A stretch of DNA of 7,035 nt. It comes from JAFNAG01 sp050011535. GTDB lineage: Bacteria; Acidobacteriota; UBA6911. Shown one piece after another: positions 1 to 6,280 of this stretch. The position numbers and the translations under genes are program-made. The stretch covers positions 1 to 7,035 of the forward strand of contig JBEKIX010000138.1 in NCBI GenBank assembly GCA_050011535.1, in the 5' to 3' direction. How positions within the stretch are numbered: the first letter of the stretch is position 1; each line of letters starts with the position of its first letter. Under the pieces are notes generated by a model, which was not told the origin of the DNA, ran no database searches, and was given only the letters and a program-made list of their open reading frames with translations.

Positions 1-1337
1 CAATCGTCAAGACTGTCGATACTGGACAACAGGTGGTGCACTGTGGTGGCTCCTCCATATTGTCCTTTGTCCCACAGAGCATATCCGAACATGTCACAGC
101 AAAGCTGAATGTGCCGGATGACGTACTGTTGCACCTCTTCTGAGCCGATGGCCCGGGCACTATGCAGCAGCCCGTAAAGCGTGACGCCCAACGGGTAATT
201 CCAGCGGCCATACAAGGGATTCTCGTTATAGGGCCTGACCCAGGTATCGGGCGCATCGAGACGCCAGTAGACAGCCTGTCCACCGGTCGTGAATATTCTG
301 CTCAAATTCCTCAGTTCCTTCAGGTCAAGTTCCATCGACCGAGGAAAGGGACCAAGGTAAACCCACGCCTGGGAAGTCCCCTTGATGTTGCATGGGCTCT
401 TGAAGGGTACGACTTCACTTCCATTTTGCATGGAGAGTTCAAAGCCCCAATTCGCTCCTTGGCAAAAGCACTTGACCATCACATCGTGATCGCCAAATGG
501 AACTCCGATATCAGCGGCAATCTCCCCCGATAAGGCAGCGCTGTAAACCCGCTTATTCTCGATGTATACCTCAATCGGGCCGTGGTGGCGACCGTTGAGG
601 GCATACCTGCAGGTGCCCGGGTGGCGGCAGAAGATTTTTGCCCAACCTACGGCAACAGAATCGGGTAGCAGCCCATAAATGCGTTGCAGCTGAGCCATTC
701 TTAGTTTTGAAGCATCCCACGCCCGTTCTGGATGCCAGATGAGACCCGTCTGCCTTTCGCTCATGCCTGCACCGGGGAGGACCGAAAGATCGAGCGTCAT
801 CGGATCGGTAAAAATCCAGCCTTCTTGTCCCTGTCTCTCTTCTGTGGGCATGAGGAAATAATAGGGAAGCTTGCCGAGCCAGGTGCCAAAGATGCCGCCA
901 AAACCGGCGCGGGTCTTTTTAAACCGGATGACCAGATGATTCCATCCGATCTGCAATGGCAGGACCAGGGATTGCCTGACATCGCTATAACGCTCCGAAA
1001 AGATGTTGGATTTGAAGACAATGTTCCCGTTGCAATAAATGGTGATAGGGCCAAAGCAGGTCACATCGAACTTCAATTCTGTTGGCGCATCGGACCAATA
1101 TTTTGCCCAGGCATATACCAATTGTTCGGGTTTTGCCTCGGGAAACATCTGATTGAAGTCCGCCTGATAGCGGGAGTCCCGGCCTCTCAAGATCCCCCTC
1201 TTGCTGTAGGCCCGGAATGTCAGGGGATGAGGCGGGTTCTGTCCCACGTATCTTTTGACAATACCGTCGAGCGTGTTCTCTATTTGCCCGCCGGTCCGAG
1301 CGGACATGCTCTGGTGATCTTCAAAATAATATCCCAT
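1..1337 (-). CDS. GH88/GH105-like unsaturated glycuronyl hydrolase, partial (C-terminus beyond left edge)
   Basis: An uninterrupted minus-strand frame runs from an ATG at 1337-1335 to the window edge, giving 445 codons with no stop. An in-frame TGA lies nine codons upstream, so this is the first usable ATG; the site before it (GGGAAAACC) is a weak ribosome binding site. Residues about 1-365 form a beta-rich, aromatic-rich region (for example GWNHLVIRFKK at 131-141, GQEGWIFTDPM at 170-180). From about residue 374 the sequence becomes helical and reads LYGRWNYPLGVTLYGLL, typical of the start of the GH88/GH105 (alpha/alpha)6 barrel. The last residues, SSIDSLDD, appear to reach the segment holding the first catalytic aspartate. 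Enzymes of this family hydrolyse terminal 4,5-unsaturated galacturonyl or glucuronyl residues from lyase-made oligosaccharides. No signal peptide is visible, suggesting a cytoplasmic enzyme. It is divergent from kduI, whose substrate this reaction supplies. The exact substrate cannot be told from this fragment, and the family call rests on the last ~75 residues plus context. Confidence 0.8.
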   Translation of the reverse strand, partial: MGYYFEDHQSMSARTGGQIENTLDGIVKRYVGQNPPHPLTFRAYSKRGILRGRDSRYQADFNQMFPEAKPEQLVYAWAKYWSDAPTELKFDVTCFGPITIYCNGNIVFKSNIFSERYSDVRQSLVLPLQIGWNHLVIRFKKTRAGFGGIFGTWLGKLPYYFLMPTEERQGQEGWIFTDPMTLDLSVLPGAGMSERQTGLIWHPERAWDASKLRMAQLQRIYGLLPDSVAVGWAKIFCRHPGTCRYALNGRHHGPIEVYIENKRVYSAALSGEIAADIGVPFGDHDVMVKCFCQGANWGFELSMQNGSEVVPFKSPCNIKGTSQAWVYLGPFPRSMELDLKELRNLSRIFTTGGQAVYWRLDAPDTWVRPYNENPLYGRWNYPLGVTLYGLLHSARAIGSEEVQQYVIRHIQLCCDMFGYALWDKGQYGGATTVHHLLSSIDSLDD

Positions 1338-1392
1338 GGTTTTCCCGTTTGATCGCGTTTTTCAAGCGCGGCTCGATCCGAAGTGTCCCATT

Positions 1393-1572
1393 TCACATGC
1401 GGTTATCCTGATCATGCGCAACGAGATGGTCAAGATCTTTCTCTTCTGGCAGCATTTTGGGACTTGTCGCCGGCTGCAATGTCTGAATCACAGAGATAGC
1501 AGCTTTTTTCTTGACAGGAAAAAGTAAGCAGCATAGCATCGTTTTCAAAATGTGAATCGAGGGATTTCGCAT
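1393..1572 (-). CDS. Doubtful 59-residue ORF, hydrophobic N-terminus, antisense to kduI leader
   Basis: A minus-strand ATG at 1572-1570, overlapping the kduI start codon on the other strand, opens 59 codons ending in TGA at 1395-1393, 55 bases before the GH105-like start. An AGAAGGTG ends eight bases before this ATG and could act as a ribosome binding site, although it lies inside kduI. The N-terminus (MRNPSIHILKTMLCCLLFPV) resembles a weak signal peptide or membrane segment; the rest is polar and ends in an acidic stretch. I recognise no family. The frame also stays open upstream of this ATG within kduI, so an open frame here is not strong evidence. It may be a leader peptide for the leftward gene or simply noise. 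Confidence 0.15.
   Translation of the reverse strand: MRNPSIHILKTMLCCLLFPVKKKAAISVIQTLQPATSPKMLPEEKDLDHLVAHDQDNRM
1511..1539 (+). promoter_or_regulatory. Predicted sigma70-type promoter for kduI
   Basis: A perfect -35 hexamer TTGACA at 1511-1516 is followed by a 17-base spacer and TAGCAT at 1534-1539, which matches the -10 consensus at four of six positions including the key TA and final T. A start of transcription near 1546 would leave a leader of about 25 bases before the kduI ATG, with the ribosome binding site inside it. The spacing and the position directly upstream of a well-supported gene make this believable. It is a visual match only. Confidence 0.5.
1559..1564 (+). promoter_or_regulatory. 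Ribosome binding site for kduI
   Basis: GAGGGA lies six bases before the ATG at 1571. It decides the start: the extended N-terminus of this KduI could otherwise be dismissed, but the only later candidates (GTG at 1661, ATG at 1733) have no comparable Shine-Dalgarno sequence. Confidence 0.6.
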
Positions 1573-2521
1573 GGTGGAATCACCTTCTCCGCCGGGCGGC
1601 CAGCTTCGACACAGTCTTGGCTTACCACTGAACGAGATTTCGTCGCTGGATTCGCACCAGGTGGCTGATCCGACACATCTTACCAAGAGCATCCGCCTGC
1701 CGTATCTGCCCAGCCCTGAGGGTTTGGCAGGAATGAGCACCGCTGAAATCCGTAGGCGCTTCCTTCTCGAAAACCTTTTCGAGTCGGACCGAGTCGTCAT
1801 GTACCACTCGGAACTTGATCGCGCCACTGTGGGCAGTATCGTCCCTGGTTCGGGACCGCTTGAGCTTCTGGCGCCGCCAGAATTCTCGTCGGATTTTTTC
1901 GCGCAAAGAAGGGAACTCGGCGTCTTTAACATCGGAGGTCCGGGGATTGCGCGCGTTGATGGAATTAGCTTTCGGTTGGCGCCACGGGACGCCATTTATA
2001 TCGGGTGTGGCAGCCGGGACATCCGATTCGAGAGCGAAGATGGGAAAAAGGCGGCGCTGTTTTACTTTGTAAGCTTTCCTGCACACGCGAGTTATGAGAC
2101 ACAGCTTGTTACCACCAGCGATGCTGAGTCGGCGGTGTTGGGAACGATTGCTGGTGCGAACTGCCGGACGCTCCGCAGGTACATCCGTCCGCCGGCAGTC
2201 AAAACGTCTCAGCTGACGATGGGACTAACTACTCTCGTTGAAGGGAGCGTCTGGAACACGATGCCCGTTCACCGGCACGCGCGCAGGTCCGAAATCTACC
2301 TGTACTTCGACTTGCCGGAAGATGCCGTCGTCTTTCACTTCCTTGGGGAACCCAGCGAGACCAGGCACGTCTTAGTGCGGAACCGGCAGGTTGTGATTTC
2401 GCCAAGCTGGTCGATCCACGCCGGCGTCGGCACGGCGCACTACTTGTTTATCTGGGCAATGGGTGGCGAGAACAGGGAGTTCTCCGACCAGGATCAAATC
2501 CCGATGGAGGTGCTGGCATGA
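1571..2521 (+). CDS. kduI: 5-dehydro-4-deoxy-D-glucuronate isomerase (KduI)
   Basis: KduI interconverts 5-keto-4-deoxyuronate and 2,5-diketo-3-deoxygluconate in the cytoplasm, a step in catabolism of unsaturated uronic acids from pectin or glycosaminoglycan lyases. The 316-residue product aligns by eye with E. coli KduI (278 residues) throughout: RRELGVFNIGG (113-123), SQLTMGLTTL (213-222), WNTMPVHRHARRSEIYLYF (228-246), ETRHVL (263-268) and ISPSWSIHAGVGT (276-288). The zinc ligands of the cupin site correspond to His234, His236, Glu241 and His283, each 38 positions beyond the E. coli residues, so the active site is intact. The first ~40 residues have no counterpart in the E. coli protein and do not resemble a signal peptide. 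The start is supported by GAGGGA six bases upstream. The gene is divergent from the GH105-like hydrolase that would produce its substrate. The usual partner kduD does not follow it. Confidence 0.97.
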   Translation: MVESPSPPGGQLRHSLGLPLNEISSLDSHQVADPTHLTKSIRLPYLPSPEGLAGMSTAEIRRRFLLENLFESDRVVMYHSELDRATVGSIVPGSGPLELLAPPEFSSDFFAQRRELGVFNIGGPGIARVDGISFRLAPRDAIYIGCGSRDIRFESEDGKKAALFYFVSFPAHASYETQLVTTSDAESAVLGTIAGANCRTLRRYIRPPAVKTSQLTMGLTTLVEGSVWNTMPVHRHARRSEIYLYFDLPEDAVVFHFLGEPSETRHVLVRNRQVVISPSWSIHAGVGTAHYLFIWAMGGENREFSDQDQIPMEVLA

Positions 2522-2656
2522 CTTGCAGATGGCCAAGTCTCCCTCGAAGAGTCCTGCGGCGGCCATCAATCCCTCAGCGTTCAAAGATGTGTTTCTGTTG
2601 CAATAAATGCGCAGTCCGTATGACCGGCAAAAGCGCCAATCAACAATAGCAAAACC

Positions 2657-2785
2657 ATGGATGCCAAGGCTTCACTGGTGACAAACGATAAAGGACTCCG
2701 CCGGTCAATATTTTTGCTACCTGGCTTGTGTCTCATTGCAGTCAATGTGTCCGTTTGTCTCTCCTTGATTTTAGCTCTCCCGTAA
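2657..2785 (+). CDS. Possible 42-residue membrane peptide upstream of the receptor gene
   Basis: The ORF starts MDAKASLVTNDKGLRR and continues into a hydrophobic stretch of about 25 residues (SIFLLPGLCLIAVNVSVCLS and on to LILALP), which would form one transmembrane helix with a positively charged flank. Its TAA stop at 2783-2785 overlaps by one base an ATG at 2785 that is in frame with the receptor. There is no Shine-Dalgarno sequence before its ATG, and the receptor has a much better start at 2812. It could be a coupled leader peptide, but at this length it may equally be chance. Confidence 0.18.
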   Translation: MDAKASLVTNDKGLRRSIFLLPGLCLIAVNVSVCLSLILALP

Positions 2786-2800
2786 TGGAGATTCCGCATC

Positions 2801-2806
2801 GGAGGT
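2801..2806 (+). promoter_or_regulatory. Ribosome binding site for the TonB-dependent receptor
   Basis: GGAGGT, a near-perfect Shine-Dalgarno core, lies five bases before the ATG at 2812. This favours 2812 over the in-frame upstream ATGs at 2728 and 2785, and it places the positively charged start of the signal peptide right at the N-terminus. Confidence 0.8.
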
Positions 2807-2811
2807 GGTTC

Positions 2812-5800
2812 ATGACAACGATTTTTCGTCCAGCACGGTGGACTTTCTTAGCTGTGCTTTTCCTAGTCCTCGCCTTCACGAGCAGCGTTCTGGTCCCTCG
2901 CTGCTTTGCCCAAGCTGTCAATGTGGCCCAGGTCGGCGGTGTTATCTCGGACCCGAGTGGCGGCCGTGTTCCGGGCGCGCAGGTCAAGATAACCCAGACG
3001 GAAACGCAACTCGGGCGCACGACCGTTTCGGACGCTCAGGGCCGATATATGTTCCCGGGTCTGCCGCTTGGGCCGTATCGTCTTGAGGTTAACGCGAGCG
3101 GCTTTAAAGCCTACGTGCAATCCGGAATCGTCCTGCAGGTAGGCAACAATGTCCAGATCAACGTGGCCATGCAGGTCGGCGCGGTTGCCGAAACCATCGA
3201 AGTAACGGCGGATGCTGGCATGGTGGAAACCAAACAAAACACGGTTTCACAAGTCATCGATGCACAGCGCATCATGGACCTGCCGTTAAACGGCAGGGTG
3301 CCCACGCAGCTCATCATGGCCGCCGGAGCGGCGGTATACAACGTGCAGCCTTCCGGGCAGGATGTAGTCGGAAGCAAAAACTTCTACAGCTCTGTCACGG
3401 TTTCCCTCGCCGGCGGCCAAATCAACTCAGTGAACTACCTGCTGGACGGCGGCGACAACAACGACTCGTTCACGAACGTGAACCTGCCTTTTCCATTCCC
3501 CGACGCATTGCAGGAATTCAGCGTCCAGACCAGCAGTCTTCCGGCGCGGTTTGGGTTGCATCCGGCTGGAGTGGTCAACGCGATCACGAAATCGGGAACC
3601 AACGCCTTTCATGGGAACGTTTTCGAATTCCTTCGCAACGGCGACCTCAACGCGCGCAACTTCTTCGCGACCGCGCAAGACAGCCTGAAGCGGAATCAAT
3701 TCGGCGGCACTATCGGCGGCCCGATCATCCATGACAAACTTTATTTCTTCGGCGGCTTCGAGGGAACGTTCAACCGCCAGGATCCGCCCCAGACGATCAG
3801 TTATGTACCCAACCAGGCGGTTTTGAACGGCGACTTCAGCACCATCGACGGCGCCAGTTGCGTCTCGGGTGGCAAGGCTAAGAGTGTCATTGATCCACTC
3901 ACCGGTCTGGCGTTTACGAACAACCAGATCCCAACCTCCCGCTTCAATCAGCAGGCCCTCAACCTGATAAAACTCATTCCGCTGTCGACCGACCCGTGCG
4001 GCAAGGTCACCTATGGCATTCCCAGGACCGGAGACGAACAGCAGGTGATCGGGCGCGTGGATTGGGCGCAGAGCGCCAAAAACAACACTTATGGCCGGTA
4101 CTTCATCGACGATTACAACAACCCTGCTTTCTATGACGGCACGAATCTGCTTACCACCACCCAGTATGGAAACACGCAACGCGTGCAAACTTTTACCTTG
4201 GGCGATACTTACACAATCAGCACCACCACCCTGAACTCGTTTCACGCCACTTGGACACGGCGCCGGAACAATCGAGGCTCGCCGCCAAATGATATCAATC
4301 CGTCGACCCTGGGAATCAACACGCCTTCGCCGGTTCCGAACTACATCCAGGTGACGGTCAGCAATTACTTCAGTGTTGGTTGTGGCACGTGCACAAATGC
4401 ATGGTTCAACGTCAACACCGTCCACCTTGCCGACGATGTAGACCTCATCCGGGGCAAGCACCAGATCGGCTTCGGGATCGATTACATGCGCAACCAGTTC
4501 AACTCCCTCAACATATGGAATTCGAATGGCAGCTTCACCGCCAATGGACAGTATGCAAGCGGCAAGACTATGAATGATGCGTTGGCTGCCTTCATGCTTG
4601 GCTATTTGAGCGACTTTACACAGAGCGCCAACCTGCAAAACGCGACGCGGGCCACGATACTGGCATTTTACGTTCAGGACAGCATCCGGATATCACCGCG
4701 CCTGACAATTAACGCAGGCCTGCGCTGGGATCCCACGCTGGCGCCTTACGACGATCAGGGCCGGGGCGAAAGCTTCTCCCAGGCCGCTTTTAACGCCGGA
4801 ACAAGAAGCACTGTTTACACCAATGCCCCCCCGGGCTTGCTTTTCTACGGCGATGCGGGAATTCCCAAGGCCTTCCAGAATAACCACCTTCTGAATATTT
4901 CGCCGCGCATCGGGTTGGCTTGGGATCCAACCGGAAAAGGCCGCCAGACGATTCGTGTTTCCAGCGCCATCCTCCGCGACACCGAGGAGATGTTCTATAA
5001 CGAACGCCAGACCACCAACACTCCTTACGGCACATCGATTGATGAGCCGTATCCGGGAGCGGGAGGCTTTACGAGTCCCTGGGCAAATTATGCGGGAGGC
5101 GCTCCGTTTCCGCTGCCCTCACCCATCCCTAAAACCTACAGCTTCCCCAATGCCGGATCTTACGTCGGGCTTCCCCTGGATATGCAGCCCCCTTCTATGT
5201 TGCAGTGGAGCCTGAGCTATCAGCGGCAGTTTGGCGACAATTGGATGGCATCGGCCACCTATCTCGGCAATAAGACAACCCACGTATGGGCTCCAGAGGA
5301 TATGAATCCCGCGGTGTACAACGGCACCAGCGCCACTACCAACCTGAGAAGACGGCTGTATTTGCAGAATCCGACGTACGGGGTAGCTTACGCCCAGTAC
5401 ACCTTCTCCGACCAGGGCGGCAATGCCAACTACAACGCCATGCTGCTTTCGCTTCAGCACCGGTTCTCGCAGAACTTCACCTTCCTGAGCAACTACACAT
5501 GGTCGCATTGCCTCAGCGATATGGATTTCAGGGGTGAGCTCTCAACAAGCAACGCATACCAGAATCCTTATAACCGCGCCGGGGATTACGGAAACTGCGG
5601 TTTCGACCTCCGCCAGCAGATGAACACCTCGCTGGTGGCAATCAGTCCGGTCAAGGGTAATGGCTTTGTTGGCCGGCTTCTCGCAAACTGGCAGCTTTCG
5701 CCGATGGTTTCCATCCGCAGCGGCCTGCCCATGCTCGTGACAGATGGCACGGACATTTCGCAGACCGGGATCAATGATGACCGACCCAACCTGGTGTCCA

Positions 5801-6120
5801 GCAGCATATATCTCTCCAGTTCGAATCCCGTCAATTATCTCGATCGCACGGCATTCGCAACTCAAACCGCGGGAACATTCGGGAACTTTGGAAGGGATGT
5901 TGCGATTGGGCCGGGCGCGATCAACTTCGACCTGGCATTCAGCCGCACGTTCCATTTGAGCGAACGCTGGCAGTGGGAGTGGCGCTTCGAGGCCTTCAAT
6001 GTTATCAACCACACCAACTTCAACGCGCCCGCCCTGTCGCTGAGCAGTTCCACGTTCGGCGTGATCACAAGCGCAAACGATCCGCGTATTCTGCAGTTCG
6101 CCATGAAGGTGAAGTTCTAA
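2812..6120 (+). CDS. Oar-like TonB-dependent outer-membrane receptor with carboxypeptidase-regulatory-like domain
   Basis: The 1,102-residue product is a complete outer-membrane receptor. Residues 1-35 are a signal peptide (RPAR, then a hydrophobic core, cleavage probable after CFAQA). Residues about 41-121 are a carboxypeptidase-regulatory-like beta-sandwich (VGGVISDPSGGRVPGAQVKI, DAQGRYMFPGLPLGPYRLEV). The plug spans roughly 135-262, with MDLPLNGR at 155-162, YLLDGGDNND at 209-218 and the NAITKSGTNAFHG junction at 256-268. The rest is a TonB-dependent barrel (FEFLRNGDLNARNFF; QFGGTIGGPIIHDKLYFFGGFEG), ending in KVKF with the terminal aromatic residue expected of outer-membrane barrels. Such receptors import oligosaccharides or other large ligands using TonB energy; the family is abundant in Acidobacteriota. 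The substrate is inferred from neighbours to be a uronate-containing glycan. No SusD-like partner is in the window. The start at 2812 is set by GGAGGT five bases upstream. A perfect hairpin terminator follows the stop. Confidence 0.93.
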   Translation: MTTIFRPARWTFLAVLFLVLAFTSSVLVPRCFAQAVNVAQVGGVISDPSGGRVPGAQVKITQTETQLGRTTVSDAQGRYMFPGLPLGPYRLEVNASGFKAYVQSGIVLQVGNNVQINVAMQVGAVAETIEVTADAGMVETKQNTVSQVIDAQRIMDLPLNGRVPTQLIMAAGAAVYNVQPSGQDVVGSKNFYSSVTVSLAGGQINSVNYLLDGGDNNDSFTNVNLPFPFPDALQEFSVQTSSLPARFGLHPAGVVNAITKSGTNAFHGNVFEFLRNGDLNARNFFATAQDSLKRNQFGGTIGGPIIHDKLYFFGGFEGTFNRQDPPQTISYVPNQAVLNGDFSTIDGASCVSGGKAKSVIDPLTGLAFTNNQIPTSRFNQQALNLIKLIPLSTDPCGKVTYGIPRTGDEQQVIGRVDWAQSAKNNTYGRYFIDDYNNPAFYDGTNLLTTTQYGNTQRVQTFTLGDTYTISTTTLNSFHATWTRRRNNRGSPPNDINPSTLGINTPSPVPNYIQVTVSNYFSVGCGTCTNAWFNVNTVHLADDVDLIRGKHQIGFGIDYMRNQFNSLNIWNSNGSFTANGQYASGKTMNDALAAFMLGYLSDFTQSANLQNATRATILAFYVQDSIRISPRLTINAGLRWDPTLAPYDDQGRGESFSQAAFNAGTRSTVYTNAPPGLLFYGDAGIPKAFQNNHLLNISPRIGLAWDPTGKGRQTIRVSSAILRDTEEMFYNERQTTNTPYGTSIDEPYPGAGGFTSPWANYAGGAPFPLPSPIPKTYSFPNAGSYVGLPLDMQPPSMLQWSLSYQRQFGDNWMASATYLGNKTTHVWAPEDMNPAVYNGTSATTNLRRRLYLQNPTYGVAYAQYTFSDQGGNANYNAMLLSLQHRFSQNFTFLSNYTWSHCLSDMDFRGELSTSNAYQNPYNRAGDYGNCGFDLRQQMNTSLVAISPVKGNGFVGRLLANWQLSPMVSIRSGLPMLVTDGTDISQTGINDDRPNLVSSSIYLSSSNPVNYLDRTAFATQTAGTFGNFGRDVAIGPGAINFDLAFSRTFHLSERWQWEWRFEAFNVINHTNFNAPALSLSSSTFGVITSANDPRILQFAMKVKF

Positions 6121-6177
6121 TATGGAGCAGGCAGCGGCCTGAGCCGTGTTGGCTATCGGCGGTTTCTGTTTGTTGCT

Positions 6178-6217
6178 CCCGCGCCGGCTTATGCGTAAGC
6201 CGGCGCGGGCTGTTTTT
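6178..6217 (+). terminator. Rho-independent terminator after the receptor gene
   Basis: CCCGCGCCGGCTTA (6178-6191) and its exact reverse complement TAAGCCGGCGCGGG (6196-6209) form a perfect 14-bp GC-rich stem with a TGCG loop, followed after CTG by five Ts (6213-6217). It lies 57 bases after the receptor stop codon. It should end rightward transcripts, making the GH43 gene downstream a likely separate transcription unit. The reverse strand lacks a comparable T run, so it looks one-directional. Confidence 0.85.
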
Positions 6218-6266
6218 GCGGTCTATCGCGGAGTTCGTGTTTGATTGGAACTTACCATGCAAAGGC

Positions 6267-6271
6267 GGAGG
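6267..6271 (+). promoter_or_regulatory. Ribosome binding site for the GH43 gene
   Basis: GGAGG lies nine bases before the ATG at 6281. The alternative in-frame ATG at 6257 is preceded by TTGGAACTTACC, without a Shine-Dalgarno sequence, so 6281 is preferred; the choice is not certain. Confidence 0.5.
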
Positions 6272-6280
6272 CGGTCCTGG

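Larger units (their letters stand above)
1338..1570. promoter_or_regulatory. Divergent intergenic region between the GH105-like gene and kduI
   Basis: This 233-base stretch separates two divergently transcribed genes and should hold both promoters and any shared operator. The rightward promoter is clear and is listed separately. For the leftward gene, the minus strand has a TTGACC at about 1430-1425, but the hexamer 17 bases on (CAGGAT) is a poor -10, so that promoter is only tentative. Half-palindromic pieces are visible (TGATCA at 1409-1414; a cattttgggac at 1453-1463 that is inverted relative to none of its neighbours with confidence), but no symmetrical operator stands out. A short minus-strand ORF (1393-1572) also occupies the region. 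Confidence 0.6.
2522..2811. other. Gap between kduI and the receptor gene, with no convincing gene
   Basis: These 290 bases carry no ORF of recognisable family. Two tiny plus-strand ORFs exist: 2529-2606 (25 residues, beginning MAKSPSKSPAAAINPSAFKD) and 2657-2785 (42 residues with a hydrophobic second half). Neither has a good ribosome binding site. No U-tailed hairpin is visible after kduI, so readthrough into the receptor gene is possible. Complementary heptamers (GAGTCCT near 2549 with AGGACTC near 2693; GACCGGC near 2621 with GCCGGTC near 2700) occur in an interleaved order, so they would not form one simple hairpin. The receptor promoter is presumably in the last ~100 bases, but I could not identify a convincing -35/-10 pair. 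Confidence 0.55.

Noticed and set aside
162..533. Plus-strand 123-residue ORF
   Set aside because: It lies wholly inside the continuous minus-strand GH105-like frame, has no recognisable family features and is an antisense shadow.
732..1352. Plus-strand 206-residue ORF
   Set aside because: Antisense to the GH105-like gene; the minus-strand translation shows coherent protein features whereas this one does not.
1541..1556. Possible LacI-type operator half site (gttttcaaaatg)
   Set aside because: Only one half resembles the TGAAAACG pattern and there is no symmetrical second half, so no operator is claimed.
1393..1995. Minus-strand 200-residue ORF antisense to kduI
   Set aside because: Mostly covers kduI and gives a low-complexity Arg/Ser-rich product. 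Only its last 59 codons, outside most of kduI, were kept as a doubtful small ORF.
2518..2646. ATG overlapping the kduI stop (ATGA) opening a 42-codon frame
   Set aside because: The overlap suggests coupling, but the product is Arg/Pro/Cys-rich without similarity to anything recognised and ends quickly; treated as chance.
2581..2799. Minus-strand 72-residue ORF with a hydrophobic stretch in the kduI-receptor gap
   Set aside because: No ribosome binding site seen, it overlaps the receptor's Shine-Dalgarno region, and it opposes the direction of both flanking genes; a single hydrophobic run is not enough.
2728..2811. In-frame upstream starts for the receptor (ATG 2728 and ATG 2785)
   Set aside because: Neither has a Shine-Dalgarno sequence, and the longest form would put 28 extra residues before a standard signal peptide; ATG 2812 has GGAGGT five bases upstream.
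3427..4638. Minus-strand 403-residue ORF
   Set aside because: Long, but fully antisense to the receptor gene. Its length is explained by GC-rich codon bias on the opposite strand and the product has no family signature.
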